The position numbers and the translations under genes were made by a program. From Dehalobacter sp. 12DCB1 (GTDB taxonomy: Bacteria > Bacillota > Desulfitobacteriia > Desulfitobacteriales > Syntrophobotulaceae): a DNA stretch of 64,000 bases. Under the pieces are notes generated by a model. The model was not told where the DNA came from. It saw only the letters and a program-made list of their open reading frames with translations, and did no database searches. Below are positions 8,329-18,214 of the stretch, in pieces; the first letter of the stretch is position 1; each line of letters starts with the position of its first letter. The stretch is from positions 221,098 to 285,097 of the forward strand of contig NZ_POSF01000013.1 in NCBI RefSeq assembly GCF_004343605.1. Direction: 5' to 3'.

Positions 8329-11300
8329 ATGAAAATACAGAATTTTAATAAAGTGCTGGTCGCAAACAGGGGAGAAATTGCGATTAGGGTTTTTCGGGCC
8401 TGCAAAGAGCTCGGGATCAGAACCGTTGCTATTTATTCGGAAGAAGACAAATACGCTTTGTTCAGAGCGAAAGCGGATGAATCCTACCTGATTGGTGAGA
8501 AAAAGAAGCCGATCGAAGTATACTTAAGCATTGGTGAAATTATTAACCTCGCTCTAAAAAAGGGCGTCGACGCCATTCATCCCGGCTATGGCTTCCTATC
8601 CGAAAACCCGGAATTCGCGGAAAAGTGTGAGGAAGCCGGTATTGTTTATATCGGACCGTCTGTTCATACACTTGAAAATCTTGGGGATAAAATCAAATCC
8701 AAACTGCTAGCCCAAAATGTAGGAGTTCCTGTCATTCCCGGCGTGGACAAACCGATGACTTCCGTGGACGAAGCTGTGGTCTTTGCCGAAAAATATGGAT
8801 ATCCCGTGATTCTGAAAGCGGCAGCAGGTGGCGGCGGAAGAGGGATGCGCGTCGTCTACAGTGAAAAGGACCTGGAGCGTGAATTTAATAATGCCAGAAC
8901 AGAGGCTAAGAAGGCTTTTGGCATTGAAGATATTTTTATTGAGAAATACCTGGAAAGACCCAAACACATTGAAGTTCAAATTCTGGCCGACAAGTACGGC
9001 AATATCGTTCATCTGTATGAGCGGGACTGCTCCGTGCAGCGCCGCCATCAGAAAATTCTCGAATTTACGCCGGCTTTTTCGATTCCCCAGGAAGTCAGAG
9101 ATCGCCTGTATCAGGATGCGCTTAAACTTTCCAGAGCTGTCAATTATGTTAATGCAGGCACTGCGGAGTTTCTGGTTGACAAGCACGGCAACCACTATTT
9201 TATTGAAATGAATCCCCGGATCCAAGTCGAGCACACAATCACTGAGATGACGACAGGGATCGATATTGTTCAGAGCCAGATTTTGATCGCTCAGGGCTAC
9301 CCGCTAAATTCAAAAGAAATCGGGATTTCGTCCCAGGAATCGGTGGTTCCGCGCGGATACTCTATCCAGTGCAGAATTACCACGGAAGATCCGCTCTCAA
9401 ACTTTATGCCGGATACAGGAAAAATTGACGTATACCGGACCAGTTCCGGTTTCGGCATCCGGCTCGACGGCGGTAATGGCTACACCGGCGCAAACATCTC
9501 ACCTTACTATGACAGCCTGCTCGTTAAAATTATCTCCTGGGCCAGAACGTTTGAAGGAACCACGCAAAAAGCAATTCGTTCCGTTAAGGAAATGAATGTC
9601 AAAGGGGTCAAGACCAACGAAGCCTTCCTTATCAATGTCATGAATCACGAGAAATTCTTAAGCGGAGAATGTGATACCCATTTTATCGATGACACACCGG
9701 AGCTTTTTGACATCAAACCCAAAAAGGATTACGAAACAAAGCTTCTAAAATATATCGGCGAAAAAATTGTCAACGAAGTCAAGAGCACCAAGAAAGACTA
9801 TAACATCGCCCCAGTCCCAAAAATTGAACTGCCTTCCGAACGTACAGGAATCAGAGACATCCTGCAGCAGCGCGGTGCTGACGGCTTCGTATCCTGGGTC
9901 AAAGACCAGAACAAACTACTGCTGACCGACACGACTTTCCGGGACGCGCACCAGTCCCTGCTGGCAACGCGGGTTCGGACCAAGGATCTTGTCTCGATTG
10001 CCGAAGCGACTTCCGTCCTGGCCAGTGATCTGTTCTCCATGGAAATGTGGGGCGGAGCTACGTTTGATGTTGCCTACCGCTTTTTACGGGAATCCCCCTG
10101 GCGCAGGCTGCAAAAACTCAGACAGCTCATCCCGAATATCCCGTTCCAGATGCTGATCCGTGGCGCCAATGCCGTAGGATATACCAACTATCCCGATAAC
10201 CTGATCCGAGCCTTTATCCAGGAAGCCGCAGTACAAGGCATTGATATCTTCAGGATCTTTGACAGCCTGAACTGGCTGAAAGGCATGGAAGTGGCTTTTG
10301 ATGAAGTGATGAAGACCGGGAAAATAGCAGAAGTATGTTTATGCTATACCGGGGATATCCTCGATGAAAGCAAAGAAAAATACTCGCTGAACTATTACCT
10401 GAAGATGGCGAAAGAAATCGAGAAGATGGGCGCCCATATACTTGGCATCAAAGATATGTCCGGTCTGCTGAAACCCTATGCCGCAGCTAAACTGATCAAA
10501 GCCCTGAAGCAGGAAATATCCATTCCGATTCACCTGCATACGCATGATACCAGCGGAAACGCTGTCGCCACAATTCTGATGGCGGCCGAAGCAGGGGTGG
10601 ACATCGTCGATGCGGCGCTCAGTCCAATGGCAGGGACTACAAGCCAGCCTTCCATGGATTCAATCATTGCTGCGCTCCGCAATACCAAGATGGATCCGGG
10701 AATGGACCTCGATGATATTCAAAAGCTCTGCAATTACTGGAGTGAAGCCAGAACGTTCTATGAGCAGTTTGAATCCGGACTGAAATCCGGAACTGCTGAA
10801 ATATACAAATATGAGATCCCTGGAGGCCAGTATTCCAATTTAAAGCCACAGGTGGAAAGTTTTGGTCTTGGCCACAAATTTGATGAAGTCAAAGCGATGT
10901 ATATAGAGGTCAATCAGATTCTCGGTGACATCGTCAAGGTTACCCCTACCTCCAAAGTGGTTGGAGATATGGCCATCTTTATGGTCCAGAACGGACTGAC
11001 CAGAAGAAATCTGCTTGAAAAGGGAAAAGCGCTTGCGTTTCCCGACTCAGTCGTCGACTATTTCAAAGGGATGATGGGCCAGCCGGAGGGCGGTTTCCCA
11101 GAAGAGCTGCAGAAAATTGTTCTGAAAGGACAGGATCCGATTACCTGCCGGCCCGGTGAAATTCTTGAAGCGGTCGATTTTGAAAAAATCAATAAAAAGC
11201 TCCAGGAAGAATACCATATAGAGCCCAATATCCGGAACGCCTTGAGCTATGCACTTTATCCAAAAGTATACAGCGATTATCTCAGATCCCTGGATGAATT

Positions 11301-11763
11301 CGGGCATCTCTATAACCTGGAAAGCCACGTCTTTTTCTACGGATTGAAAGAAGGCGAGACCAGCGAAATCGAACTTGACGAAGGCAAGACCATGATCTTG
11401 AAGTTGGTTGAAGTCCGCGATGTGGATGAAGAAGGCTATAAGACGCTGCTTTTTGAGATCAACGGTAACAGAAGAGAAGTACGGATCTTTGACCGAAACT
11501 TTGAAGAAAAAGAAAAGGTCTCCGTCACACTGATGGCAGACCCGAATAATCCAAAGGAAATCGCCTCATCGATCACCGGAATTATCTCCAAAGTATTTGT
11601 CAAAGAAAACGAAAAAATTATCAATAAACAAAGCATGCTGATCATTGAGGCCATGAAAATGGAGACAAATATTATGGCCCCAACGGACGGAGAAATCGAA
11701 AGCATCCTAATCAGCGAAGGCCAGCAGGTAAAATCCGGTCAACTGATTATTAAACTAAAGTAA
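8329..11763 (+). CDS. pyc: Pyruvate carboxylase
   Basis: Pyruvate carboxylase makes oxaloacetate from pyruvate and bicarbonate with ATP and biotin, feeding amino acid and porphyrin synthesis. The 1144-residue chain holds all parts in the usual order: biotin carboxylase/ATP-grasp (1-450, with KVLVANRGEIAIR, the GGGGRGMR glycine loop and the ENPRIQVEHT-type catalytic block), carboxyltransferase (about 530-830, TTFRDAHQSLLATR, HLHTHDTSG), PYC/oxaloacetate decarboxylase linker, and the biotinyl domain with EAMKMETN (biotin Lys about 1110). Length matches full-size bacterial enzymes. AAAGGAG precedes the ATG. It is monocistronic with its own terminator. Confidence 0.97.
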   Translation: MKIQNFNKVLVANRGEIAIRVFRACKELGIRTVAIYSEEDKYALFRAKADESYLIGEKKKPIEVYLSIGEIINLALKKGVDAIHPGYGFLSENPEFAEKCEEAGIVYIGPSVHTLENLGDKIKSKLLAQNVGVPVIPGVDKPMTSVDEAVVFAEKYGYPVILKAAAGGGGRGMRVVYSEKDLEREFNNARTEAKKAFGIEDIFIEKYLERPKHIEVQILADKYGNIVHLYERDCSVQRRHQKILEFTPAFSIPQEVRDRLYQDALKLSRAVNYVNAGTAEFLVDKHGNHYFIEMNPRIQVEHTITEMTTGIDIVQSQILIAQGYPLNSKEIGISSQESVVPRGYSIQCRITTEDPLSNFMPDTGKIDVYRTSSGFGIRLDGGNGYTGANISPYYDSLLVKIISWARTFEGTTQKAIRSVKEMNVKGVKTNEAFLINVMNHEKFLSGECDTHFIDDTPELFDIKPKKDYETKLLKYIGEKIVNEVKSTKKDYNIAPVPKIELPSERTGIRDILQQRGADGFVSWVKDQNKLLLTDTTFRDAHQSLLATRVRTKDLVSIAEATSVLASDLFSMEMWGGATFDVAYRFLRESPWRRLQKLRQLIPNIPFQMLIRGANAVGYTNYPDNLIRAFIQEAAVQGIDIFRIFDSLNWLKGMEVAFDEVMKTGKIAEVCLCYTGDILDESKEKYSLNYYLKMAKEIEKMGAHILGIKDMSGLLKPYAAAKLIKALKQEISIPIHLHTHDTSGNAVATILMAAEAGVDIVDAALSPMAGTTSQPSMDSIIAALRNTKMDPGMDLDDIQKLCNYWSEARTFYEQFESGLKSGTAEIYKYEIPGGQYSNLKPQVESFGLGHKFDEVKAMYIEVNQILGDIVKVTPTSKVVGDMAIFMVQNGLTRRNLLEKGKALAFPDSVVDYFKGMMGQPEGGFPEELQKIVLKGQDPITCRPGEILEAVDFEKINKKLQEEYHIEPNIRNALSYALYPKVYSDYLRSLDEFGHLYNLESHVFFYGLKEGETSEIELDEGKTMILKLVEVRDVDEEGYKTLLFEINGNRREVRIFDRNFEEKEKVSVTLMADPNNPKEIASSITGIISKVFVKENEKIINKQSMLIIEAMKMETNIMAPTDGEIESILISEGQQVKSGQLIIKLK

Positions 11764-11770
11764 AAAGAAA

Positions 11771-11841
11771 ACCCGGCATAACAGAGTCCGAAGAGCGACA
11801 CAATGTGCCCGCCTCGACATCTGTAATACCGGGTGTTTTTT
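11771..11841 (+). terminator. Probable terminator after pyc
   Basis: ACCCGGCAT (11771-11779) pairs with ATACCGGGT (11826-11834, one G-U) and is followed by GTTTTTT. The 46-nt loop is unusually long for a simple terminator. Confidence 0.5.
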
Positions 11842-11854
11842 CAATCATGGTTAT

Positions 11855-12676
11855 TTACAATTTGGCAGCCGTATCTTTTACCGTCTCCGCCAGCTTCCGC
11901 AAGTGATCGATCGTGGCTGCATTTTCCTGAGTGGCCGCAGCCTGCTGCTGGGCGATCTGTCCCGATTCTTCAGCTGCATTGGTCATGTCGGTGACCGCCG
12001 AAGAAATCGACTCAATAATCTGCCGGACTTCTTCCGCTGCTTTTTTACTGTTTTCGGCTAACTTCCTGATTTCCTGGGCAACTACGCCGAACCCGCGGCC
12101 GTGTTCCCCGGCCCGGGCCGATTCAATCGCGGCATTTAGACCAAGCATATTCGTCTGATTCGAGATGTTTGTGATGGTGTTGATAATGACTTCAGTTTCA
12201 TTAATTTTCTGGTTAGATTCCTGCGCCTTTACGGAGAGGGCTTGACCGACTTCGGCCAGTCTCCCGGCACCCATGGCGATCTCCTCGACCGCTGAGGCAA
12301 TCTGATCCAGATAATTGGACAGCTGTACAGCTACCTCATTAACATCCTGCTGTTTCTTCCTTCCGGTCGCACATACCACCGTCCCGACAGGACTTCCGTT
12401 TTCATCAGGTATCGGTATATTAACTCCGCGAAACAACGTCCCGATCCGGACATTAAACACGGTCTTCCTGTTCTCTTTCATACATTTTTCGGTAGCTGTT
12501 CCCAAAACTTCATTACCGACTTCAATACCAATAGTAAGCTCTTCTCCCTCGGTTGCCTGAAGATACTTTTTCCCATCCGTCACGTATAAGGCCATGTCAG
12601 GAGGAAGAGCCTTAACAACATAAGGCAATATGCCGCAGAGTGCGTTAATTGCATCTTGTCCCTTGAGCAATTCCAT
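11855..12676 (-). CDS. Soluble methyl-accepting chemotaxis protein
   Basis: A 273-residue chemoreceptor without membrane segments. Residues 1-105 form a small sensor domain (with [12 protein letters not shown] and a [18 protein letters not shown] strand pair). Residues about 110-273 form a short MCP signalling domain with the hairpin tip sequence [21 protein letters not shown]. It resembles short cytoplasmic receptors such as Bacillus YfmS. It would couple to a CheA/CheW array, possibly the one encoded at 36-43 kb. It is monocistronic and lies next to the tail cluster on the same strand. Confidence 0.85.
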   Translation of the reverse strand: MELLKGQDAINALCGILPYVVKALPPDMALYVTDGKKYLQATEGEELTIGIEVGNEVLGTATEKCMKENRKTVFNVRIGTLFRGVNIPIPDENGSPVGTVVCATGRKKQQDVNEVAVQLSNYLDQIASAVEEIAMGAGRLAEVGQALSVKAQESNQKINETEVIINTITNISNQTNMLGLNAAIESARAGEHGRGFGVVAQEIRKLAENSKKAAEEVRQIIESISSAVTDMTNAAEESGQIAQQQAAATQENAATIDHLRKLAETVKDTAAKL

Positions 12677-12778
12677 TCTATTCCACCCTTACTCGAACAA
12701 TTATTTGTACTTTATTTGGTATTCGACGCAATTAAGGCAATTCCTTTTTGTTAAAAAAATAACTTGTATATTCAACTT

Positions 12779-12817
12779 GAAAAAGAAGTCCGCTCAGCTT
12801 TTCTTCTGGCTAAGCGG
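12779..12817 (-). terminator. Probable terminator of the tail operon
   Basis: On the minus strand CCGCTTAGC pairs with GCTGAGCGG (plus 12809-12817 and 12790-12798) and is followed by a T-rich tract (12779-12784). It overlaps the last codons of the final tail-cluster gene. Confidence 0.5.
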
Positions 12818-13178
12818 GCAGTATTTGAATGTACCAGATAAAAAAGCCTGCAAGCAGGAGGAATACTGTCGTAGCAGTCCATCTGAGAATTGACAGGATT
12901 CCTTTAACTGAAGCTGCCAGGCTTTCAATATCTTTTTCTTTTTTGACGCACTCCATCTCCTGCTCTTTCATCCTTTCGTCGTGACTGCTAAGCATCTCCT
13001 TAATATCAAAGCTAAACTCCATTAACTGCTCGCACAAACTGTCTAGCCGTTTGGATTCCAGTACAGAGGAAGATTCCAAAATAGCCAGCCGCTCATCATG
13101 CTTCTGGAGTGTCTCTTCATGATCCTTCAATCTTTCTTCCAGTCCTTTCTTTCTCTTCTCAATCCCGTTGACAGCCAT
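12810..13178 (-). CDS. Coiled-coil protein with C-terminal membrane anchor (XhlA-like)
   Basis: A 122-residue protein. Residues 1-95 are strongly charged and heptad-like, predicting a coiled coil, and residues about 97-118 form one membrane helix. This layout resembles XhlA-type proteins that assist lysis in PBSX-like elements, but identity cannot be proved by eye. It is the last gene of the minus-strand tail cluster. Confidence 0.5.
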   Translation of the reverse strand: MAVNGIEKRKKGLEERLKDHEETLQKHDERLAILESSSVLESKRLDSLCEQLMEFSFDIKEMLSSHDERMKEQEMECVKKEKDIESLAASVKGILSILRWTATTVFLLLAGFFIWYIQILPA

Positions 13179-13201
13179 GACCCTTTCCTCCCTTCTTTTT
13201 C

Positions 13202-13579
13202 TTATTGCAACACCTCGCTGATCAGAGTATTGTCCTGGTCATAGGTCAGGAGATAGGTCTTGATTGCCTTGGCGGTTACGCCGTCTTCGTGATAATAGGT
13301 ATCCGTCCGGACGGAATAATACGGCGGAGTTCCCCCGCTGAAGACCGACCGCTTGGCAAGCGTCCCATTCTCCCGTTTCCACTGCAGCTCAACAAAGACA
13401 CCAAAAGCGTCTTTGTTGAGCTTATACAGGCTTAAACATTCCAAATGCGCTATCCGGTCCGAAAAATGTTCCGTAAGCGCATTGTCGATCACATCCAGGT
13501 TGTCGTTATAGTCTCTTAGCTCCATCTGTTCTGTTTCGGTGGGTTTTTTTAGATAGAGTTTCGGGGTGAAGAACGGCAT
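13202..13579 (-). CDS. Small phage tail/fibre-associated protein
   Basis: A 125-residue protein. The first 35 residues (TPKLYLKKPTETEQMELRDY then NDNLDVIDNAL) resemble the N-terminal attachment motif of small tail-tip or fibre proteins of Firmicute phages. The remainder is beta-rich with no known domain. It lies between the lysis-type genes and the fibre genes of the tail cluster. Function is inferred from position. Confidence 0.5.
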   Translation of the reverse strand: MPFFTPKLYLKKPTETEQMELRDYNDNLDVIDNALTEHFSDRIAHLECLSLYKLNKDAFGVFVELQWKRENGTLAKRSVFSGGTPPYYSVRTDTYYHEDGVTAKAIKTYLLTYDQDNTLISEVLQ

Positions 13580-13707
13580 TATGGTTGACCTCCTAATAAA
13601 CTTTATAAATCATCCAGCCAGACATTAAAGGGCATCAGAAAAAACCAAAGGATAGCGAATCGAGGGCATATCTGACCATAGACATTTCCCTGTTTCTCGG
13701 TACAATC

Positions 13708-13968
13708 CTATATCCCAAGGCCGAGCCAAACATTGAGGATCATCCCGGATAAAAATTCAACCGCCAGAACGATGACGGTCCCGATGAGGCATTGTTGCCA
13801 AATTTTGAGGCTGTAATACTTCAAATGATAGTTTAGTTGGCCAACTAGCACCGTAGCTGTACCGCAGACGAAAAGCATTGATATATTTGTCCAACCTCTG
13901 GCGAAGCCCTCCATTGTCAGGTAAGTCATCCCCAGGATAAAGAAAAGGAACAACTGCTTCTTAATCAT
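13708..13968 (-). CDS. Small membrane protein resembling CmpB/PF06541 family
   Basis: An 86-residue protein with three hydrophobic helices and the pattern TMEGFARGWTNISML ... IGTVIVLAVEFLSG ... LNVWLGLG, which matches the putative ABC-transporter type IV (CmpB-like) family often found in the lysis region of clostridial phages. The start at 13968 follows the upstream gene stop by 5 bases; a longer frame to 14082 would overlap that gene. It ends shortly after LGLG, before the WDYS block usual in the family, so it may be shortened. A holin-like role is inference. Confidence 0.5.
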   Translation of the reverse strand: MIKKQLFLFFILGMTYLTMEGFARGWTNISMLFVCGTATVLVGQLNYHLKYYSLKIWQQCLIGTVIVLAVEFLSGMILNVWLGLGI

Positions 13969-13973
13969 AATGA

Positions 13974-14651
13974 TCACCCAATTCCGAGCAGGGTGTTCAT
14001 GTTTGTAAGCATGTCTTCCGGCAACTGGCTTCTGTAGGTTATGGCTGTCACTTCTTCGATAGTCGTACAACGCTTTACCCATGCGGCTAAGTAATTATAA
14101 TATGTTGTATTATAAGTGACATGAGCTTTCCCGGCAGCAATAATTGCTGAAAGCTCCTCAGCAGAAAAGTTCCTGCATAATGTACTGTCAGCATGATAAG
14201 GGAAGCCTGTAGCTCCGCCTGCCAGCTCGATACCGATAGCAGAAAGGTTCATCTGATCTTCTTCCTTCAAAGAAAAGTGTTCAACTCCCTGCGAAGTTGT
14301 AACATCAATACCCGCGTAGATTGCTTCTTTGCACGCTTTTGAAAGCTCATAGAGCTTATTTTCCTGATAGTCAACAAATGTTACTGGGGGAGTAATTGGC
14401 GGCATTTCTCCAAGATTCTTCTTTAAATCAATAAGTTCTTGCTCTGGAGTTTTACGTTCGACATAATTCTGGCTGAGATAAAATCCCCGTGATTTGCTGT
14501 AACAGTATTTTTGGGGAGCGACTTCAGAAGGTGCTTCGACGTCAAAAACCTCACCCATTGGATAGATGCAGCCATTGATCAATTTACCATTCTCTTTCTG
14601 TTCATAAGAATCCATAATGGATATAACTATTTCATTTTCGACCAAAATCAT
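13974..14651 (-). CDS. Phage tail protein, possible fibre accessory (DUF4376-like)
   Basis: A 225-residue protein with no membrane segment. An N-terminal beta-rich third is followed by a helical C-terminal region (YELSKACKEAIYAGIDVTTS and the HFSLKEEDQMNLSA block) that resembles the DUF4376-type module of tail fibre-associated proteins. It follows the large fibre gene by 6 bases on the same strand and may help fibre folding or attachment. Assignment is by pattern and position only. Confidence 0.5.
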   Translation of the reverse strand: MILVENEIVISIMDSYEQKENGKLINGCIYPMGEVFDVEAPSEVAPQKYCYSKSRGFYLSQNYVERKTPEQELIDLKKNLGEMPPITPPVTFVDYQENKLYELSKACKEAIYAGIDVTTSQGVEHFSLKEEDQMNLSAIGIELAGGATGFPYHADSTLCRNFSAEELSAIIAAGKAHVTYNTTYYNYLAAWVKRCTTIEEVTAITYRSQLPEDMLTNMNTLLGIG

Positions 14652-14657
14652 ATTTAA

Positions 14658-16541
14658 TTACCTCCAATCGTAACATGTAATTGTCTGTCCAATCGTACCG
14701 CCATTTACAGCAACACCCTCACCCTTTTTAATGAAAGTTATATCGGAAACTGTCAAATAACCGTTATTACTACTGTCATTTCTAATAACAACAAAATATT
14801 TTGCACTTTGCATTTTAATAAGGATTTCCATAGATGTACTATTTGTTGTGTATGTGCTTGCAGTTCCGACACTAATTGTCACATTATTTATAATAAACAA
14901 AATTGTTTTACTTGTATAACCATAAGTTACCCTAACAACGTTAGTATCAAATAATGCAATAGCAAGGTCTTGAACTGTCATGCTACTTTCAAAAACAACA
15001 GATGTATTAACTATAATATTCGTATCAGAAATACTTAAAATAACCGCTGTACCGTAATTACTATTGCTAACATCTTTATAAGCAAATATAACGCGACTAG
15101 AATCTAAAGGAAGTGAGCCACGATCAAGTATATTAAAACTGGCGGTGTGAGTGTCAATATTAACTGCCGTTCCTCCTGATATACTTGTATCAGATACCGT
15201 TAAAACTTTTGCTCGTATATAGTAAGTTGTTGACACAAACGATTCATATATTAACAAGGCTTTTGTTGTTGATAATATACTAAGCGTTGTGCCACCTTGA
15301 TAACCGTCTGTCGCAGAATTAAAGATTGTTCCATTTGTCAATGTTGTATCGGTACAACTCAATGTACACGTTGCAACGGTTGTATTATATGCCCAGCTGC
15401 AAATTAACTTGTTTGTGTCTATTAATCTAAGACTTAAACTACTTGCCATGTATGTGCCATCTGTATACAAGTTTAACGCGGTATTAAGTGTAGGCGTTGT
15501 ACCTGAAACCGTTATTACTCTTGCATATACATAATAATTATTTGGTTGTGTAAAATACAAGAGAACAGCTTTATTTGTATCCAGTTTTGCTAGTGATGTA
15601 CCGAGGCAATAAGCGACGCTTGTTGTCACCGGAGTGCCTACAGTTACAGTTAAACCCGTTATTGTTAAAACAACAACTTTCATAGTGTAGCTGCTTAATT
15701 GTTCAACATAGGACACAAGTATTTTATAATCGTCAATTAAAACTGCGCTTATTGCCTGTGAATATGCTGAATTAACTACAGTGTTTGATACTTGATAAGT
15801 TGCGCTAACGGGAGACGCTTTTTCATTGATAAATTTGACCAAATCACCAGTCTCAATCGTATTGTCTGTAACCTCATAACTACCAATAATACTACCAAGC
15901 GGTTCTGGAAGCATTCCTGTTACACCAAATATAGATACACCTGCCTTAATGTTTGCCGCCACAAAATCAGCATCCGTTATTGTTACCTTGTCATCCACAC
16001 CATCCCTGTACCCTTCTGAAGCAAGCAATTTTAAGGTTGTTCCAGAAACAGCACTAGAAAGTGCGGCTGTTTCTCCAGCTCTGTTGGGCATAGTTCCTGT
16101 ATAAGTTCCGTTGTCATTTGTAAATGTATCTCCGGCTAGTACGTGACTGACAACGGCAGTTCCCTCACCACTAGCTTTGATAAAAAAACAGTCACCGATT
16201 TCATCGTACCAAATGGTATAAGCCTTGCCAGTGACAAGGCTTGGTGTATCTGTAGTGTTAGGCTTGTATAACGGTTTGTTGTTTATGGTTGTGGCAGCTC
16301 CATTATTATTTGCTGAAGCAATAAATGTTTTGGGGTGTCCATCTTCCAAAATTACGTTTGTAAGAGTAATTGCTGTAGCCGTTCCTCCTGCTGTTTGGTA
16401 TACATAATCCGCCTTATGCTCCGCTAACGCATTCCCAATATTGGTATCAATTGCCTCCACCAAACTATTATGTGCGGCCAAACTGACGTTTTCATTGGCC
16501 AATGATTTCGGTAAGTTAAATTGAGTCGTATATTCCGGCAT
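14658..16541 (-). CDS. Tail fibre protein with beta-propeller-like repeats
   Basis: A 627-residue protein. The N-terminal 60 residues (LPKSLANENVSLAAHNSL) look like a tail attachment segment. Residues about 60-130 resemble a fibre knob module, and about 135-220 a second small module ending GVTGMLPEP. From about 250 to 610 there are six or seven degenerate repeats of about 50-55 residues, each with a D-x-N-K-hydrophobic strand followed by a T-V-S-x-T strand, as in beta-propellers. This would be the receptor-binding part. The coding DNA is much more AT-rich than the baseplate genes, suggesting replacement from another source. Confidence 0.75.
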   Translation of the reverse strand: MPEYTTQFNLPKSLANENVSLAAHNSLVEAIDTNIGNALAEHKADYVYQTAGGTATAITLTNVILEDGHPKTFIASANNNGAATTINNKPLYKPNTTDTPSLVTGKAYTIWYDEIGDCFFIKASGEGTAVVSHVLAGDTFTNDNGTYTGTMPNRAGETAALSSAVSGTTLKLLASEGYRDGVDDKVTITDADFVAANIKAGVSIFGVTGMLPEPLGSIIGSYEVTDNTIETGDLVKFINEKASPVSATYQVSNTVVNSAYSQAISAVLIDDYKILVSYVEQLSSYTMKVVVLTITGLTVTVGTPVTTSVAYCLGTSLAKLDTNKAVLLYFTQPNNYYVYARVITVSGTTPTLNTALNLYTDGTYMASSLSLRLIDTNKLICSWAYNTTVATCTLSCTDTTLTNGTIFNSATDGYQGGTTLSILSTTKALLIYESFVSTTYYIRAKVLTVSDTSISGGTAVNIDTHTASFNILDRGSLPLDSSRVIFAYKDVSNSNYGTAVILSISDTNIIVNTSVVFESSMTVQDLAIALFDTNVVRVTYGYTSKTILFIINNVTISVGTASTYTTNSTSMEILIKMQSAKYFVVIRNDSSNNGYLTVSDITFIKKGEGVAVNGGTIGQTITCYDWR

Positions 16542-16574
16542 TCTTCTTCGCTCCTTTGTCCTTTATTGTTCATT

Positions 16575-17150
16575 TCAGATTGGTTCCTGCTCCGGATTCC
16601 AGGTTTCAAATTTCGCCCAGGTGAATTGGGCTGCATCCAGCTCAGCCCAGCTTAGCCCTGCCCCATTCAACGCTAACCAGGTCAGATACGTATACAGATA
16701 CTCGACCATGAGGTGCGCTGGAATGGCCCGATTAATCGCTGGCTGAAAATCGGACATATTTGGGGGAATACCGTAAATACCGGCAAACTTGATCTGCACT
16801 TTGTTCTGCCCTGGGAGGTCCAGGACATCGACATTCCCATTTTGATAGCTTTCGGCCGTTGCTTCGATTAACGCAGCTGTGGTCGTACCGGCACCCCTAA
16901 GTTTGGCTTTAACAACACTCTGCCTGTAGCTTAACGGTTTGCTTTCATTTACAGAAATTCCAAGATACTCTTCCCAGTATTTGATGCCCCAGGTCGCCGT
17001 ATCAACAAAACATTGGGAAAGGACATCCTTGACAGCGTCTTCCGCCAGGCCGGTATCCCGTCCAAAGGATTCCAATACCGATTTGATCGGCTCCTTCTCC
17101 GTTAGCCAGTTAGGAAGATAGGATTTGACGATGGTTATCCGGTCACTCAT
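16575..17150 (-). CDS. Baseplate protein, YmfQ/XkdU family (DUF2313)
   Basis: A 191-residue protein of the XkdU/Mu gp48-like family, which joins the baseplate to the fibre. Recognisable features are the N-terminal LPNWLTEKEPIKSVLESFG, the CFVDTATWGIKYWEEYLGI segment and the C-terminal PAHLMVEYLYTYLTW. Its start overlaps the end of the baseplate J gene by 4 bases (ATGA), showing translational coupling. Confidence 0.8.
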   Translation of the reverse strand: MSDRITIVKSYLPNWLTEKEPIKSVLESFGRDTGLAEDAVKDVLSQCFVDTATWGIKYWEEYLGISVNESKPLSYRQSVVKAKLRGAGTTTAALIEATAESYQNGNVDVLDLPGQNKVQIKFAGIYGIPPNMSDFQPAINRAIPAHLMVEYLYTYLTWLALNGAGLSWAELDAAQFTWAKFETWNPEQEPI

Positions 17151-18214
17151 GCCAGCGTCACCGTCCCAGCTACTGCGACTTGGCAGTTATCAAAGGTAAT
17201 ACCGATCGCAATATTCGCTGTTCCTCCGTTAACCATAAGTCCGGTATGGTCCAATATCCCGGGGGTCTCGAGCAGTGTACTGCCGATCCTGGCAAAACTA
17301 ACATAATCCTGTTTAAAAGCGATATCTTTCAGGTGATCCGTCAATAGTGCCCGAAAAGAATCTGTCACTTGTCCGAGCGTATAGTTTTCTGCGAGGGTGA
17401 CAGTCGCCGCCACATTGATATCGACTCCGGCAGCTGATTCAACCGTCACCTCGGCCCCGACTGGTCTCATTGACTCAATATACGCCGCTGCGGCTACCAC
17501 TATCTCTGCTTCAGCCGGTATTTTCTCCGAATCCACGATAACTACCTTGACGGTCCCGGCTCCATCCCACAATGGAAAAACCTTGGCATCGCCGACTCCG
17601 CTTACCTCTCCGGCCCATTGCAGGTAATGTGCTGCATTGCCGCTCGTCGCCGGATTCCGTACTTTCAGCAACAGCCTGGAAAGAAGGTCTTCATCGCTTT
17701 CCTGATCTGTCCCTCCGGTTATCGCGCTTTCATTCGTGATTTCCGTGACCCCCTGAAGAGCAACCTGCAATGTTTTGACTGCCCCTGCAGGAACATTGCC
17801 TGTGATTCCCTCCTCCGCTGCCTGAACAGAAATATCGACTGACCCATTGTCCTGGATAACTGCTGCCTTGGTCGATTCAAATCCAATTCCACCGTCGGTC
17901 AAAAAGATTGTTCCCTGGCCGATTGCTACACCCGGATTCCCTGTGACTTTGACGATTCCGGCTGCCTTTACAGCAGCCTTTCTGGTCAGCCCATGTTCTC
18001 CAGCCCTGTAATCGAGATATTGGCCGCTGGTCGTCTGTGCAAAAGCCAGAGTCAAAACTAAATCCAGACTGGTATACAGCTGGGCGATTTCCAACGCTGC
18101 AGGGGACAAAGCATCATGAATAAAACTGCCTTCCGTAGTATCTATCTCGGAAGGTACTTTGCTTTTTAGCCTTTGCAGGATTTCCTCATAAGTTTGTGCT
18201 TCAAACAACGACAT
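17147..18214 (-). CDS. Baseplate J-like protein (gp47/XkdT family)
   Basis: A 355-residue baseplate wedge protein. The N-terminus has the typical TYEEILQRLKSKVPSEIDTT stretch and GQYLDYRAGEHGLTRKAA. The middle has the GTDQESDEDLLSRLLLKVRN motif that defines the family, followed by the GDAKVFPLWDGAGTVKVVI strand. It builds the ring that triggers sheath contraction. It overlaps the DUF2634 gene by 14 bases and the DUF2313 gene by 4. Confidence 0.9.
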   Translation of the reverse strand: MSLFEAQTYEEILQRLKSKVPSEIDTTEGSFIHDALSPAALEIAQLYTSLDLVLTLAFAQTTSGQYLDYRAGEHGLTRKAAVKAAGIVKVTGNPGVAIGQGTIFLTDGGIGFESTKAAVIQDNGSVDISVQAAEEGITGNVPAGAVKTLQVALQGVTEITNESAITGGTDQESDEDLLSRLLLKVRNPATSGNAAHYLQWAGEVSGVGDAKVFPLWDGAGTVKVVIVDSEKIPAEAEIVVAAAAYIESMRPVGAEVTVESAAGVDINVAATVTLAENYTLGQVTDSFRALLTDHLKDIAFKQDYVSFARIGSTLLETPGILDHTGLMVNGGTANIAIGITFDNCQVAVAGTVTLA

